Below, piece by piece: positions 1 through 52,725 of a stretch of 64,000 bases of DNA. Each line of letters starts with the position of its first letter. Within the stretch, counting starts at the first letter, position 1. The stretch is from Tubiluchus corallicola (Eukaryota > Priapulida > Priapulimorpha > Priapulimorphida > Tubiluchidae), in assembly GCA_030141605.1 (NCBI GenBank), contig JAQGDQ010000330.1:96001-160000 (forward strand), read 5' to 3'. The notes under the pieces were generated by a model. It did not search any database. It saw only the letters and a list, made by a program, of their open reading frames with translations, and was not told where the DNA came from. The translations under genes and the position numbers were made by a program.

Positions 1-150
1 TCAAAATCGGAGGGGGCCCAAGTGTGAAATGATTGGGACTTTATAGTGATTTTCCAACTACACGAGGTGCTAATCACATGTCTATTAGTAAATTCTTACA
101 ATTTTTTTGCAAACACTGGAATATTGGAAACTTTCCAGAAAAATTGACCT
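1..150 (+). repeat. Fragment of dispersed repeat family R3
   Basis: Resembles part of 11575-11998, sharing a GTGATTTT..ACACGAGG core and the following ATT/AAATTC stretch. Diverged and partial. Confidence 0.4.
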
Positions 151-160
151 TTTCCTTAAC

Positions 161-1313
161 CCTTTACATTGCACACTGCTGCCTATGTTCCATAACCCGT
201 TTCATTGCACACTGCTGCCTATATTCCACAACCCTTTCCATTGCACACTGCTGCCTATGTTCCATAACCCGTTTCATTGCACACTGCTGCCTATATTCCA
301 CAACCCTTTCCATTGCACACTGCTGCCTATGTTCCATAACCCGTTCCATTGCACACCGCTGACTATATTGCCTATGTTCCATAACCCTTTCCATTGCACA
401 TTGACGCCTATGTTCCATAACCCTTTCCATTGCACACTGCCGCCTATGTTCCATAACCCTTTCCATTGCACACTGCTGCCTATATTCCACAACCCTTTCC
501 ATTGCACACTGCCGCCTATATTCCACAACCCTTTCCATTGCACACTGCTGCCTATATTCCACAACCCTTTCCATTGCACACTGCTGCCTATGTTCCATAA
601 CCCTTTCCATTGCACATTGCCGCCTATGTTCCATAACCCTTTCCATTGCACACTGCTGCCTATGTTCCATAACCCTTTCCATTGCACACTGCCGCCTATG
701 TTCCATAACCCTTTCCATTGCACACTGCTGCCTATATTCCACAACCCTTTCCATTGCACACTGCTGCCTATGTTCCATAACCCTTTCCATTGCACACTTC
801 TGCCTATGTTCCATAACCCTTTCCACTGCACACTGCTGCCTATGTTCCATAACCCTTTCCATTGCACACTGCTGCCTATATTCCATAACCCTTTCCATTG
901 CACACTGCTGCCTATATTCCATAACCCTTTCCATTACACACTGCTGCCTATATTCCACAACCCTTTCCATTGCACACTGCCGCCTATATTCCACAACCCT
1001 TTCCATTGCACACTGCTGCCTATATTCCACAACCCTTTCCATTGCACACTGCTGCCTATATTCCATAACCCTTTCCATTGCACACTGCTGCCTATATTCC
1101 ATAACCCTTTCCATTGCACACTGCCGCCTATGTTCCATAACCCTTTCCATTGCACACTGCTGCCTATGTTCCATAACCCTTTCCATTGCACACTTCTGCC
1201 TATGTTCCATAACCCTTTCCATTGCACACCGCTGCCTATGTTCCATAACCCTTTCCATTGCACACTGCTGCTTATATTCCAAAACCCTTTCCATTGCACA
1301 CTGCTGCCTATGT
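161..1313. repeat. 36-bp minisatellite in the GBF1 intron after exon 23
   Basis: About 32 units of CCATTGCACACTGCTGCCTA plus 16 bases, with two main variants (TGTTCCATAA and TATTCCACAA) partly alternating. Because 36 is a multiple of three, long open frames appear on both strands. They show no codon-like behaviour and I do not call them genes. Confidence 0.95.
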
Positions 1314-1522
1314 TTTTCATGCAAGGGACGGAAAGTGGAAGACTGCTGCCCGAGCTCAGTACTAAGCGCAGTCACCCAGGTCTGTTTGTTTCACTACTAC
1401 AGCCATGCAAAACATAAAAACTTTAACAGACGAGGGATTGGGGTTGCATCGCAATAAGTAACGCTAAACAGCCAATTAGCATCTGAAACCAGGTGTATTC
1501 CACAATACTGTATTGTATGGTA
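1313..1522 (+). repeat. Dispersed repeat, inverted copy at 16776-16987
   Basis: Begins at the end of the 36-bp array with TTTTTCATGCAAGGGACGGA and ends near GTATTCCACAATACTG. The reverse complement at 16776-16987 shares most of its length. Its CACTGCTGCC-type end suggests the array grew from this element's edge. Confidence 0.65.
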
Positions 1523-1930
1523 AGTTCTCACGCAAAATCACTTGTAGATCGTGGATGAAACGTATGTTTAGCTAATTGTTCTGCATTCTTATAAAATGAT
1601 TGCAGATTATGGATTAGTATTGTCTTTTGTGAAAACTGGTTTCCAAATATAAGCACATGCTTATTTTGTGGGTGTGTGTGTGTGTGTGTATGCGTGCTCG
1701 CATCTATGTGTATGTGTAGATATAAAACTAACATTTAATATTAGTACTCAGTAACGAACAACTATTTGCTTATTTATAAGATTCTGCTTGCGTAACACAC
1801 CACAAGAAGTTATTGCCAAATGTGCAAAAGCCAATGTGCCCCAGTTACAAAGCAACAACGTTGCGAAAGGGTTAATCCCAAGTTGGCGAAAAACAGACTC
1901 TTATATCCGAGAATAAAATGACTTTCGTAC
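1523..1930. other. Intronic sequence, no feature except a short (GT)n run
   Basis: Contains a (GT)n microsatellite at about 1671-1690. Nothing else recognised. Confidence 0.6.
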
Positions 1931-42890
<40,960 letters not shown>

Positions 42891-44040
42891 CGTGATGTTA
42901 CAAGCATCAACTTAGAAGCACTGACTAATTTGTGATCTGAAAATTGTAAAACCGCTTAGTATCAATCAATCAATCAATCAATTTATTTCACTCCAGCAAT
43001 ACATCAACATACAATATTATTGAAACAAAAAGAAACAGTATAGGTAAAAAAACGTTGATGAAGTCAAATTAACCAAATAAAAGAGTTGCTGTATGACACC
43101 TTGAAAGCTTGGCTTGTTAAGGTGGCACAAATGAGTGAATGAAAGAATGGTGAGGGTTAAGACATGATGGAATGGAAAAAATAGTAAAATTAGAGATAGG
43201 AAGAAGGAAAAGAGGAGAAGAAACGACCACAGTGTATGTTTAATTTACATAGAGGTATATTAAAATAGCATTATAATTGATTGGAGGCCATATATTGCGA
43301 CTGCACTACTAAATTTTTTTTAACAAGCAGCTAGTCTCATACAACAAAAGTCCTATGAGAAACATCAAATGCTTCAAAGAGAACGCTAAGCAACTGAAAA
43401 CGTTTAATTTCCAAAAATCCTTAAACAATGAGGTTAAGTGCAGTGGAGGAGCGCATGACAGATCTATTCAAAACAAAAACGCTATGTTAGCTTATCAGCG
43501 CATGATGAACATACATGATTTTAAACAAAACAGTAAAATTGTACTTAACGTGACTGTTTCTAGGTATATTATAACTCACAAAAGCAAAGCAAAGATGACA
43601 ACGGCAGCAAAGGTTCCTTAATTACATACAAATATTTTGTTTTCAATACGTGAAGCAAAAATGCAAGTCAATTATGCGGCGGTATTTGAGTGAATTGCCG
43701 GCAGTTTTTATGTACATTTGAATAGAAGTAGCCAGTACCACATGTTGTTGAGTCAAATAGGTGATCGATTCTATTAACCATAAATAGTCTAATAAAGTCT
43801 AATAACCATGAGTCTAATAAACGGTGATTATTGTAATAAATATGGCACCAGATAGTTTCATGAAAGACAGAGATTTTAACAAAATATTGTCTCATACGTA
43901 AAACCTGTATAACACACACTGTAATGCTAATAGTCCGTGAACCAGATTCCCAACTTTTGGACAACACTCACTACGGAAACTTTATATAGCAATGTCAAGA
44001 GTCCACATGTGCCGGCATCCACAGAATTTCTTGCGAAAAT
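42891..44040. other. Upstream of GBF1 coding start
   Basis: Should hold the GBF1 5' UTR and promoter. Visible: an acceptor-like TTTTCAG (minus, near 42945) and a (TCAA)n run at 42964-42982. No convincing TATA or initiator. Confidence 0.4.
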
Positions 44041-44044
44041 TTTT

Positions 44045-44328
44045 TTTGGCTAATAAATTTTTTTAACAGTAAACTAAGAAGCACATCAATCCCTTGTTGC
44101 TTTGGCTAATAAATTTTTTTAACAGCAAACTAAGAAACAGATCAACCCCTTGTTGCTTTGGCTAATAAATTTTTTTAACAGCAAACTAAGAAACAGATCA
44201 ACCCCTTGTTGCTTTGGCTAACAAATTTTTTAACAGTAAACTAAGAAACACATCAACCCCCTTGTTGCTTTGGCAAATAAATTTTTTTAATGGTAAACTA
44301 AGAAGCACATCAACCCCCTTGTTGCTTT
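44045..44328. repeat. 56-bp tandem repeat
   Basis: Five units of TTGGCTAATAAATTTTTTTA, ACAGCAAACTAAGAAACAGA, TCAACCCCTTGTTGCT. Confidence 0.9.
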
Positions 44329-46960
44329 GCGCAATCCTCGAGCTCCAAGCTGATTTGCATAGTGAAGTTATGTTTATGTATGTCACTTACATAGTGTCGA
44401 TTCTGTTATCAATTTCCGTTGTCTAGACACTGTCTAGTATTGTCTCAATTGTCTAGTAGATTGTCTACTCAATTACCTAGTGGGTGGACTGTGAACTTAA
44501 GTCTCACATCTGTTTTATTTTTTACTATCCACATTTTGCTGGGGAGAAAATCTCGACACTAAATAAATTAAGCTTAAGTAATGGGTCATCTGCATTGCAG
44601 TGTATTACTGCTTTTAAGATATATGACTACTGCAATAGAATACAATGAATATTACCTAGGTAAATGTAGGTAAAATATATTTATTAAAGCAGAATTTTTC
44701 ACATTTGAGGAAGTTTATGTACCATAATTTAGATCTCACTTCAAAATTCCAAAATGTGCTTAAATACAGGAAAATAACCCCAGACCCCCTAGCTGCTTGT
44801 GCGTCAAATTTTTTCAACTCTGGTGGCACCCATGGAAAGTCTACTATAGAGGTAAACTGCATAGGTAAAAACTTATACTTAGAAATTAAAATTAACCCGT
44901 AAAAATAAACAAGGTATCAATAAATAGTTTTTTGAGCTATTCTGAGAAAGGACAGTTTTTAGGGTAGTTCACCCTGATGAACTAGTAAAAATTTTTTGTA
45001 CTATTATCCAGATGATCAGAATGGTGAACAATTTAATCAATACAAAGCTCTTCAAACTTACAAAGCTACAGTATTGAGCGATCACCTCACTCACCACAAT
45101 GCACAAATTTGCACACAAGAGGAACTCTGAGGGTGGTCCCACAAAGTTGTGCCGTAGGACGGCCCACCAGACATTTTTGTAATGTACAAGTACAGACTTA
45201 GACCTAGCACCAGTATACATGCGTGTTGTTAGTGTCATCAACTTTACCCCTTTTGCAGTTGCCTTTTTGTTTTCAACTTCTTTGTTTTTGGGTTGTGCTC
45301 TTTTTTCTAGTTATAACCTCATTACTTTGCGAGTTACAATAAAGTTGTTAAATTTATTCTTGTCATCTTGGTGTTTGAGACAGAGCTGGTACATTCTTTA
45401 ATTAATGGCATGGTGGCTCCAGACCTAGAGAGGCATAGACCGTCTAGAAAATCACAGGAGAAATTAGCCCCTGAAATGATACCTGTAATATATTGCCTAG
45501 TTATGGTAGCTTAGCTGTTATATTTGCCTGCTCAGAGGTTATGATGTTAGACAACAGTGGGCACTCATGTGAAACATTTGTCATACGTGTGTTGTTTGCG
45601 TCGTTACTGTTATACTGCTTATGTTACACTTCGTTAATAAAGATTATTAATTCATCTTATATACCAGCCTCTTTGTCTGGCTTGTGGCTTATATACCTAG
45701 CTCTATAACACTATAGAGAACAAACTGGGTCCTTCAATTACAAAAATCAGCGTAATTATTTTAATAAGTTCAGGAAAAATAATGCACAGCTAAAAATATT
45801 AACAGTAGTAGTTAAATTACGTGCCGACCCTGCAAATGCAAGATTAACATCATGTGTGTAGAACTAGCGAAATCATAGCAGTGAACGTTACGCTTTACGA
45901 CAGAGGCGACAAAACGTCCTCAATATGCATAGCTACCTTTTTGTTAATCACGAACCCAACGTCAAAATGGATGCATGGTTTTTGACGTAACTTTCTAGTG
46001 TTTGTGACTTGCCGAATTACCAAAATGGAACATATTTACACTATAAAAGCTAAAAAGTTTTTTTCTGGTGTCACAGCTGTTAAACTAGGAAATCGTTAGC
46101 CCTTTTGCTGTTGCAATGACAGAAATCGTCATTCTTCAGGCCGTGGTGAGTCGTGACGTGTTTATTTTTTTCCTACCAATAGCACGCTCGAAGTTGAACA
46201 CGTTAATTCATATCGTTTTATTTATTATTTACAGCGACGTTATTTTCTCTGCCAGAACTAAAAAGCTACCCTAATTCCTACGATTTTTTATTAAGATTTA
46301 TTGAAGACTTGTGTAGTAGTATAATGCTATTTCACTGTTCACTAAAAACATGAAATTTGTGCACGTCTTTATTGGCAGGTATATCTAATGTGGTGTGCTC
46401 TCCACTCTCCAAACTCTAATATTAGTATCATTATAACTTATCTTGCCTGGAAGTGCAGGCCTAGCTCATGGATTTTACTAAAAAACTTAAAAAAAAACAA
46501 AATTTACAAATTTGTTAGGGATAAGGCCATGATGTAAAACAAGGATAAGATATCAAACTGTTAAAAATGCATTAAATTTTGTTACTCGAACGTATGTAGC
46601 AATTACGACTGACATCGTTGTTTGTTGGTTTAGTGAGAAGTTATGGCTAGCCTATAACGCCTTTTTTAAATGACCTTGTCTAAAATTTGAGCTAAAATGG
46701 CGTCTAGAAATTGTAATAATTATGTCTCACTTGACGGCTAGTTGAGGAATTTCCACCTTCGTTTTGTTGTTATTGTAATGGCTCATGATGTCGGATATAT
46801 ACGTCTATGTCTAAGTCTGTTTGAGACTATTTTAGCGTAAAATCGTCTACGCTTGCAACTTGGCAGTTTCAAATGTTCATCATTTCGTTTTAGTAAAACA
46901 GTCAAATTTTATTTTTTTTTCATTTATTTAACTTCGGGAGCTACATGATTATGATTATGA
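44329..46960. other. Intergenic region between GBF1 and the LINE
   Basis: AT-rich. It holds the LTR-like segment at 45516-45710. A short ATG frame at 46116 ending in a good donor (CCGTG|GTGAGT at 46146) was considered as a first exon but is unsupported. Confidence 0.4.
45516..45710 (+). repeat. Possible solo LTR
   Basis: 195 bp starting TGTTAT and ending ATAACA (inverted six-base ends, as in copia-type LTRs), with AATAAAG inside. Flanking five bases (TTAGC, CTATA) do not match, so this is tentative. Confidence 0.3.
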
Positions 46961-47047
46961 TGCTCCTACAATAAACAGTACGGCAATACACTCATTAAAC
47001 AGACTGTACAGGAAACAAATCAAAAATCGTCAAATCACGAAGAAGAT

Positions 47048-48898
47048 TTGGTCAACCACAGCATAATCGTAGATTATGAATTCCCAAACACTATTGGTGA
47101 TCAGGACCATAAAAACTCTCCTAAAAACCAACCAGCGCTGATGTTTGTGAATCCCGAGACATCAGATAACGAGTCAGAATCCGAAAATGATACTCGGCCA
47201 GTAACAGAAAAGTTGTTTCCATTAACTTGTATTAATACGCAGCCACTGCATTCTAACACGGAAAGTGAGTTTATGAAAGCCAACTCGCATGTGAATAACT
47301 TAGTTGATGGAAAACAAACAACGCTTCTCATTTCCAACAGCCTTGATGATCTGCCCGAATATGACGGTATTTTTCCAAAAACAGTCTGCATTGGAGACTG
47401 TGAAAATCTGAAATTAGGACAACGATTATTAACACTCCAATTTAAAAATAGACAGAGTCAACGTCAAGTCACAAGCCTAGAAGCACAGCTTAGAGCTTCT
47501 TACGCAGAACAAACAACACTGAATAAAGAAATTACCAGACTGCATAACCTCATAGAAACACAACAAAGTGAGAATCAAACATCAAGTGAGCTTGACCTAA
47601 GACTACTACATGGAAAAATCGACAAACTGAGCTACTATCTACAAAACGAATCGCCGCAAAGTGTTTGGCAAAAAATAAATGAGACTGAAGAACGACTGAG
47701 TAGAAAAATAGAAAAGTTGTATAGCCTTATGACACAACAAACGTGCGGAGATGAGCTTTTGATATTAAATGAAACAGAAGCAAGAATGAGTAAAGCAATT
47801 AAAGACGGTTACAGCTTTTCACAACAGACAAAAGAAAAAGCAGACAGACCAGCTTCTGAAACAATGAATGTGACAATGAATGCAAAGAACGTGTATAATC
47901 AAAAACCAAGTAGTGTAAACACAAATGCAGTTGCCTCCACATCAAACAATAACATAACAGGGTGTGAGCTTAGCGACACGAAACTGACCACATCTTGTCC
48001 GCAAAACACCAAAACCGACAATGGGGAGAAACCAAAGCCGCGAACGTGCAAAAAAATTAATACATCAACTAAAACTTTAATCTTGGGTGATTCCCGAACC
48101 GCTTACTTGAATCCTCAAGAAATAGCCAAAAATCTACAGGTGCATTCTTACAGAGGGATAAACCTAAACGAAATGACAGCCTTCGTACGAGACCGATACC
48201 CTGAGAAGAAATTGGAAAACGTTATCATAACGTGTGGAATCAATGACGTAAGACAACATATTCAACAGAATCGAGAAAACGACCAGAACACTCACCTAGA
48301 CGAAATACTCAAGTCACTAACACGACGAATGGAACAATGCATTGTAAGTGTAAAAAATAAGTTTAACCCTTGTAATGTTTTTGTATGCAATATCCCGTTT
48401 GTAAAGACAAACAAACATTCAACTGCTAAACCCATGAATATCAGTTCGGTGAATAGAGTGTTACGATTATTTAACAGTGAACTCGAAACTCTGACAACTA
48501 AAACTAATACAATTTTGTGCAATTTGCAATGTCATTTTGAAGATGATAATTTAATTGCGAGAGACGGATTACACCTGAGTAGATTAGGTGTACAAAAGTT
48601 GCGAGAATGCATTAAACTATGTTTGTTTAATGACCCAAATCGATGGTATAGGGTTAAGACTAATCAAAACAAAGATACAGTTACTCGTGGCTTTACACAA
48701 AGTCAATATAATTATAAACCAGCTAGTTACGCAAATGCAGTTAAAAGATTACCATTATTACCAACTCCTGTAAATTATTCAAATGACTCTGATAAACCTT
48801 CAGGTGATACTAAGCCCATTCAAAAAGAGGCATTAAAATCAGAAATTGAAAATCTGTTTACCGGATTAGTAAAAGAATTCATTTCTAAGTTTGTATAA
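47048..48898 (+). CDS. LINE ORF1 protein with coiled coil and SGNH hydrolase domain
   Basis: 616 codons if read from the TTG at 47048. The frame is open from 46961 but has no ATG before 47141 (codon 32). A coiled coil (residues about 130-180: LEAQLRASYAEQ, TLNKEITRLHNLIE) precedes an SGNH/GDSL-type esterase domain (about 345-535): LILGDSRTAY (Ser), ITCGINDV (Gly-x-Asn-Asp) and DGLHLS (Asp-x-x-His). These catalytic blocks look intact. Such ORF1 esterases are known in CR1/L2 LINEs and probably act with RNA-particle or membrane binding. The tail is poorly conserved. Confidence 0.9.
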   Translation: MVNHSIIVDYEFPNTIGDQDHKNSPKNQPALMFVNPETSDNESESENDTRPVTEKLFPLTCINTQPLHSNTESEFMKANSHVNNLVDGKQTTLLISNSLDDLPEYDGIFPKTVCIGDCENLKLGQRLLTLQFKNRQSQRQVTSLEAQLRASYAEQTTLNKEITRLHNLIETQQSENQTSSELDLRLLHGKIDKLSYYLQNESPQSVWQKINETEERLSRKIEKLYSLMTQQTCGDELLILNETEARMSKAIKDGYSFSQQTKEKADRPASETMNVTMNAKNVYNQKPSSVNTNAVASTSNNNITGCELSDTKLTTSCPQNTKTDNGEKPKPRTCKKINTSTKTLILGDSRTAYLNPQEIAKNLQVHSYRGINLNEMTAFVRDRYPEKKLENVIITCGINDVRQHIQQNRENDQNTHLDEILKSLTRRMEQCIVSVKNKFNPCNVFVCNIPFVKTNKHSTAKPMNISSVNRVLRLFNSELETLTTKTNTILCNLQCHFEDDNLIARDGLHLSRLGVQKLRECIKLCLFNDPNRWYRVKTNQNKDTVTRGFTQSQYNYKPASYANAVKRLPLLPTPVNYSNDSDKPSGDTKPIQKEALKSEIENLFTGLVKEFISKFV

Positions 48899-48995
48899 AA
48901 TTGGAAAACTATTAAACAGTTTATTTAAGATGACACGAATGAACTAAACTGCAAATAACTGTAATAAGCGTGATATATATACATATATTTTAATC

Positions 48996-51900
48996 ATGAA
49001 TTTTAAACGAGAAATTTTAAGTTTTACTCAAAATAAACGAATATTGTGTAAAGAATGTATAAACTCAAGACAGATGTGTCCAGTGCCAATCTCTGGTACA
49101 CTGAAACGTGTATGCACGTCTTGCTGCGTAATAATATCTCAAAATCGGATCGAAAATAACTCGTGCGTAAAATTTTGCTATTCTGCTTCTATTTTACAGT
49201 ATTCATCTGTGAGAAAGTGCACACGTTCAGATACTAGAGATTTATACTACAAGTTTCAGTACTCTCCTACTTTATTACGTGTACTCCCCTACCTAATTAA
49301 AAATAATTGTAACCATGATTATTTTCTAACAGTATTGAAAATGTTGCTTATAATTGGTTGTACTGAAACTAATCCAGGTCCCTTAAATCAAACCCCCACA
49401 CAAAACCACATGGATCTAGAGCTGGCAGATTTTATGCAAAAACATAAAAAGAATTTGAAATTTCTATGTATCAATATACAAAGTCTGACAAAAAAACATG
49501 CATTGCTTAAAGACACAGTTCGTTCATCTGAAAATTTAGTCGTTGGAATAACCGAAACTTGGCTACACAAACAAATACCTAGTGCCTCCATACAACTGCC
49601 TCATCATACACTCATACGTCGAGACCGTCCCACACATAAACGTGGAGGAGGGGTTGCAATGTACATCCCAAAACACATGTCATTTAACAAAGCCAAAGGA
49701 ATTAAAACTAACAAAATAGAATCAATTTGGTACAATATCGAAAACTACATTGTAGGTGTCATTTATAAGCCACCAAATCAAAAATATAAGACTTTTCTAA
49801 AACATTTTGAAATTGAACTTGAACGTGCTGTACTTGAAAATCAACCAGTTTTATTAATGGGGGATTTTAATATCGATATTAATGCAACAAATACTGCTCA
49901 GTGCAAAAAGTATAAAGAAGTCTTGGACCAATATAACACGCAAATACTAAACGCAAGTAATAAACCCACAAGAATCACTAAAACATCATCTACTACCATA
50001 GACCACTTTATCTCAAACGCTAAAGACAATTTCCAAGTACAAGAAAACTTCTCGTGTGATTATTCTGATCATGATTTTATAATAATAGTAGACAAAACAA
50101 AACCAACCAAAAACAGTACAGGCACAGTCTGGAAAACAGTCAGAGATTATTCTACATATAATAAAGATATATTTCAAGATACTTTAACCAAATTGGACTG
50201 GAGTAATATTTACACAATGACTGACATTGACATGCAAATAAACACATTAATAAATAATATGGAATACTGCCTGGATATCTATGCACCGTATAAAAAAATT
50301 AAAATACATCAGCAGCAATTTAATGCAAAATCTGCCTGCCCTTGGGCGGATACAGAATTCGCAAAACTAAGACACAATAAAAATGAATTATATAGAACAT
50401 ATTTACATTTAAAAGGTAAAATCAATTACAATAATTACAAAAAGGCACGAAATAAATTTAATAGCTACAACAGGAAACTCAAAAATAAATATTATATTAA
50501 TAAATGCAATGATGCAACTACACCTAAACAAAAATGGCGTTTAATTAATGACGTACTTAACAGATACAGAAACGATCAATTACAAATAAATACTTTACGA
50601 GAAAATGGCAGTATAATATCTGATCCAGTTGACATTGCTAACAAATTAAATTCCACATTTATCAATCTCGGAAAATTTGACAACTTGCCACACCAACATA
50701 ATGCAAATATACACAATATATACAAAAACCAATCAGTAATACAATCCACTTTCTCATTTACTAGCCTCACAGAATACGACATCTTTAGAATATTAAACAG
50801 TTTAAATATAAATAAAGGAAGTGGACCCTCAGACATGCCAATAAAGATCTTAAAAGACTGTGCCAGCATCATTACTCCTCATCTAACATATATCACAAAC
50901 CAAGTCTTAATGCGCTCAGAATTTCCAGCAGTGTGTAAACAAGCAAACATAACTCCAATACACAAGAAAGATGCTAAAGATGATGCTAAAAACTACAGAC
51001 CAATCTCAGTAGTGCACGTACTAGCCAAAGTATTTGAAAGAGTTATCTACAACCAAATTAACCATTACATTGAAAATAATAAGTTACTGTCAAATCATCA
51101 ATTTGGTTTTAGAAAACTACATTCTACAATAGACGCGATAATTGATGCCACTGAAAAGTGGCGTTACAACTTAAATAAAAATAAATATATAACAGCAGCA
51201 TTTTTAGATCTAAGTAAAGCTTTTGACAGCCTCGATCACAATTTACTGCTAGACAACTTACGCCAACTAGGATTCGATTATACTTCTCTCAAACTAATTA
51301 ATAATTACCTACACAATAGAAAACAAAGAGTCAAACTGAACAAACACACTTTTTCAACATGGGACACACCACAGAGAGGCATCCCACAAGGTACGATATT
51401 AGGTCCATTACTCTTTTGTTTATACGTTAATAAAATTCATTTAGTTTTACATAATTCAGACTTAACACAATATGCCGGTGATACAACACTCTATACAGCA
51501 CACGCAGACTTTCTAACATCAAAAAATAATCTAGAAAAAGACATAACAAATATAAATGCAGCATTTAACTATTTTGGTTTAAAAATGAATGATGATAAGA
51601 CAGAATTTATGGTAATATCACCCAAATCCAATGACATTACTTCTAATGCAACACTAAAAGTAGGTGACTGTTCCATAGAACAAGCAAAAACTGTAAAATT
51701 TTTAGGCATTACTGTCGACAATAAACTCACTTGGGATGAACAGTTTCATCAAATACACAACAAGATGGCGTTAAGCACGACATTCTTACGCCAAACCAGA
51801 GGCCATCTAACCAAGAAAACAAAAATTCTCATCTACAAAAGTCTAATATTACCACATTATCTATATGGTTGCACTTTACTTCAAAACGTTAAATACGAAA

Positions 51901-52373
51901 ACTTTAGAAAACTAAATACAATGCAAAACTACGCACTTAGATTAATTCATGGCTACTCTAACAAAACTGCTAAACAACATGCTGCTTCTGCAACAAGCTT
52001 AAGAACGTCCACAAAAATACCAATATTAGAAGCCTATCGAGATTACAAAACACTGATATTTCTTTATAAATATATAAATAAACTGAGCATTCCATTTATA
52101 AACAATCCCTTAGCGTTTATTCCTGATACCACATTGAACACTAGAACATACAATTTAAAGCAAATTACAGTAAACAATAAATTTGGAAATAACTCTATAT
52201 CAAAACAGGCCATACATTTATGGAACTTACTACCCAGTGCAATAAAACAAATAGAATCACTCCACCACTTTAAAAAGAAATTAAAAGAATATCAATATAA
52301 CAGGTTTCAACTTCCACATTGTGCATCTGATACTAATTACACGGACTCCACCTTCATATACCCCTGCCCCTGA
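48996..52373 (+). CDS. LINE ORF2: 2A-like motif, APE endonuclease, reverse transcriptase
   Basis: 1125 residues from the ATG at 48996. The first 120 are Cys-rich (KECINSRQMC, CTSCC) and end with a hydrophobic stretch and GCTETNPGP (residues 121-129), a 2A-like ribosome-skipping motif with Cys in place of the usual Asp. The endonuclease (about 150-365) keeps GITETW, GDFNID and SDHDF. RT (about 640-900) keeps YRPIS, FLDLSKAFD and GIPQGTILGPL, but the YADD box is YAGD (Gly828, codon GGT at 51477). No RNase H is seen. The C-terminal part includes the LPHYLYGC region common in LINEs. Confidence 0.94.
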   Translation: MNFKREILSFTQNKRILCKECINSRQMCPVPISGTLKRVCTSCCVIISQNRIENNSCVKFCYSASILQYSSVRKCTRSDTRDLYYKFQYSPTLLRVLPYLIKNNCNHDYFLTVLKMLLIIGCTETNPGPLNQTPTQNHMDLELADFMQKHKKNLKFLCINIQSLTKKHALLKDTVRSSENLVVGITETWLHKQIPSASIQLPHHTLIRRDRPTHKRGGGVAMYIPKHMSFNKAKGIKTNKIESIWYNIENYIVGVIYKPPNQKYKTFLKHFEIELERAVLENQPVLLMGDFNIDINATNTAQCKKYKEVLDQYNTQILNASNKPTRITKTSSTTIDHFISNAKDNFQVQENFSCDYSDHDFIIIVDKTKPTKNSTGTVWKTVRDYSTYNKDIFQDTLTKLDWSNIYTMTDIDMQINTLINNMEYCLDIYAPYKKIKIHQQQFNAKSACPWADTEFAKLRHNKNELYRTYLHLKGKINYNNYKKARNKFNSYNRKLKNKYYINKCNDATTPKQKWRLINDVLNRYRNDQLQINTLRENGSIISDPVDIANKLNSTFINLGKFDNLPHQHNANIHNIYKNQSVIQSTFSFTSLTEYDIFRILNSLNINKGSGPSDMPIKILKDCASIITPHLTYITNQVLMRSEFPAVCKQANITPIHKKDAKDDAKNYRPISVVHVLAKVFERVIYNQINHYIENNKLLSNHQFGFRKLHSTIDAIIDATEKWRYNLNKNKYITAAFLDLSKAFDSLDHNLLLDNLRQLGFDYTSLKLINNYLHNRKQRVKLNKHTFSTWDTPQRGIPQGTILGPLLFCLYVNKIHLVLHNSDLTQYAGDTTLYTAHADFLTSKNNLEKDITNINAAFNYFGLKMNDDKTEFMVISPKSNDITSNATLKVGDCSIEQAKTVKFLGITVDNKLTWDEQFHQIHNKMALSTTFLRQTRGHLTKKTKILIYKSLILPHYLYGCTLLQNVKYENFRKLNTMQNYALRLIHGYSNKTAKQHAASATSLRTSTKIPILEAYRDYKTLIFLYKYINKLSIPFINNPLAFIPDTTLNTRTYNLKQITVNNKFGNNSISKQAIHLWNLLPSAIKQIESLHHFKKKLKEYQYNRFQLPHCASDTNYTDSTFIYPCP

Positions 52374-52725
52374 CTCCATATAATGAATAAAAATGAAATT
52401 TTTTTAAAAAAATTATGTAATGTAATACGTGTTATGTTAGTTTCGTGTTTCGTAATGTTAAATGTATAAATAGTGTGCACTATGTAATGTAAAATTTAAT
52501 GTACTTTCCTATAATTGTTTGTAAAAATATTTTAATATGGTATTTGTAAATATGTTCATTATATTGTATATAGTTTGCACTTTAGTTTTTTTAGTATGCA
52601 CTGGACGCATTTGTCTTGAACAGTGTTGTTATTTTAACATTACGCTGAGGCTAACTCAATTTTATTATAATGAGGGAACCGTTTTTATGACAAATAAAGA
52701 ATTAATATATATATATATATACATC

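Larger units (their letters stand above)
46961..52725 (+). mobile_element. CR1/L2-like non-LTR retrotransposon, nearly complete
   Basis: Two ORFs (47048-48898 and 48996-52373), 97 bases apart, then about 350 bp of 3' UTR ending in AATTAATATATATATATATA. ORF1 has a coiled coil and SGNH-hydrolase domain; ORF2 has a 2A-like motif, APE endonuclease and RT. This combination is typical of the CR1/L2 group. The 5' boundary is not visible. It lies between GBF1 and the esterase gene. The RT box reads YAGD, so this copy is probably dead despite open frames. Confidence 0.93.

Noticed and set aside
107-1417. Open frames of 436 and 403 codons on opposite strands
   Set aside because: Both come from the 36-bp satellite, whose length is a multiple of three. 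Repeated peptides, both strands open, no domain.
46116-46145. Possible first exon (ATG, 10 codons, donor GTGAGT)
   Set aside because: Too short and without a matching downstream exon; a chance occurrence cannot be excluded.
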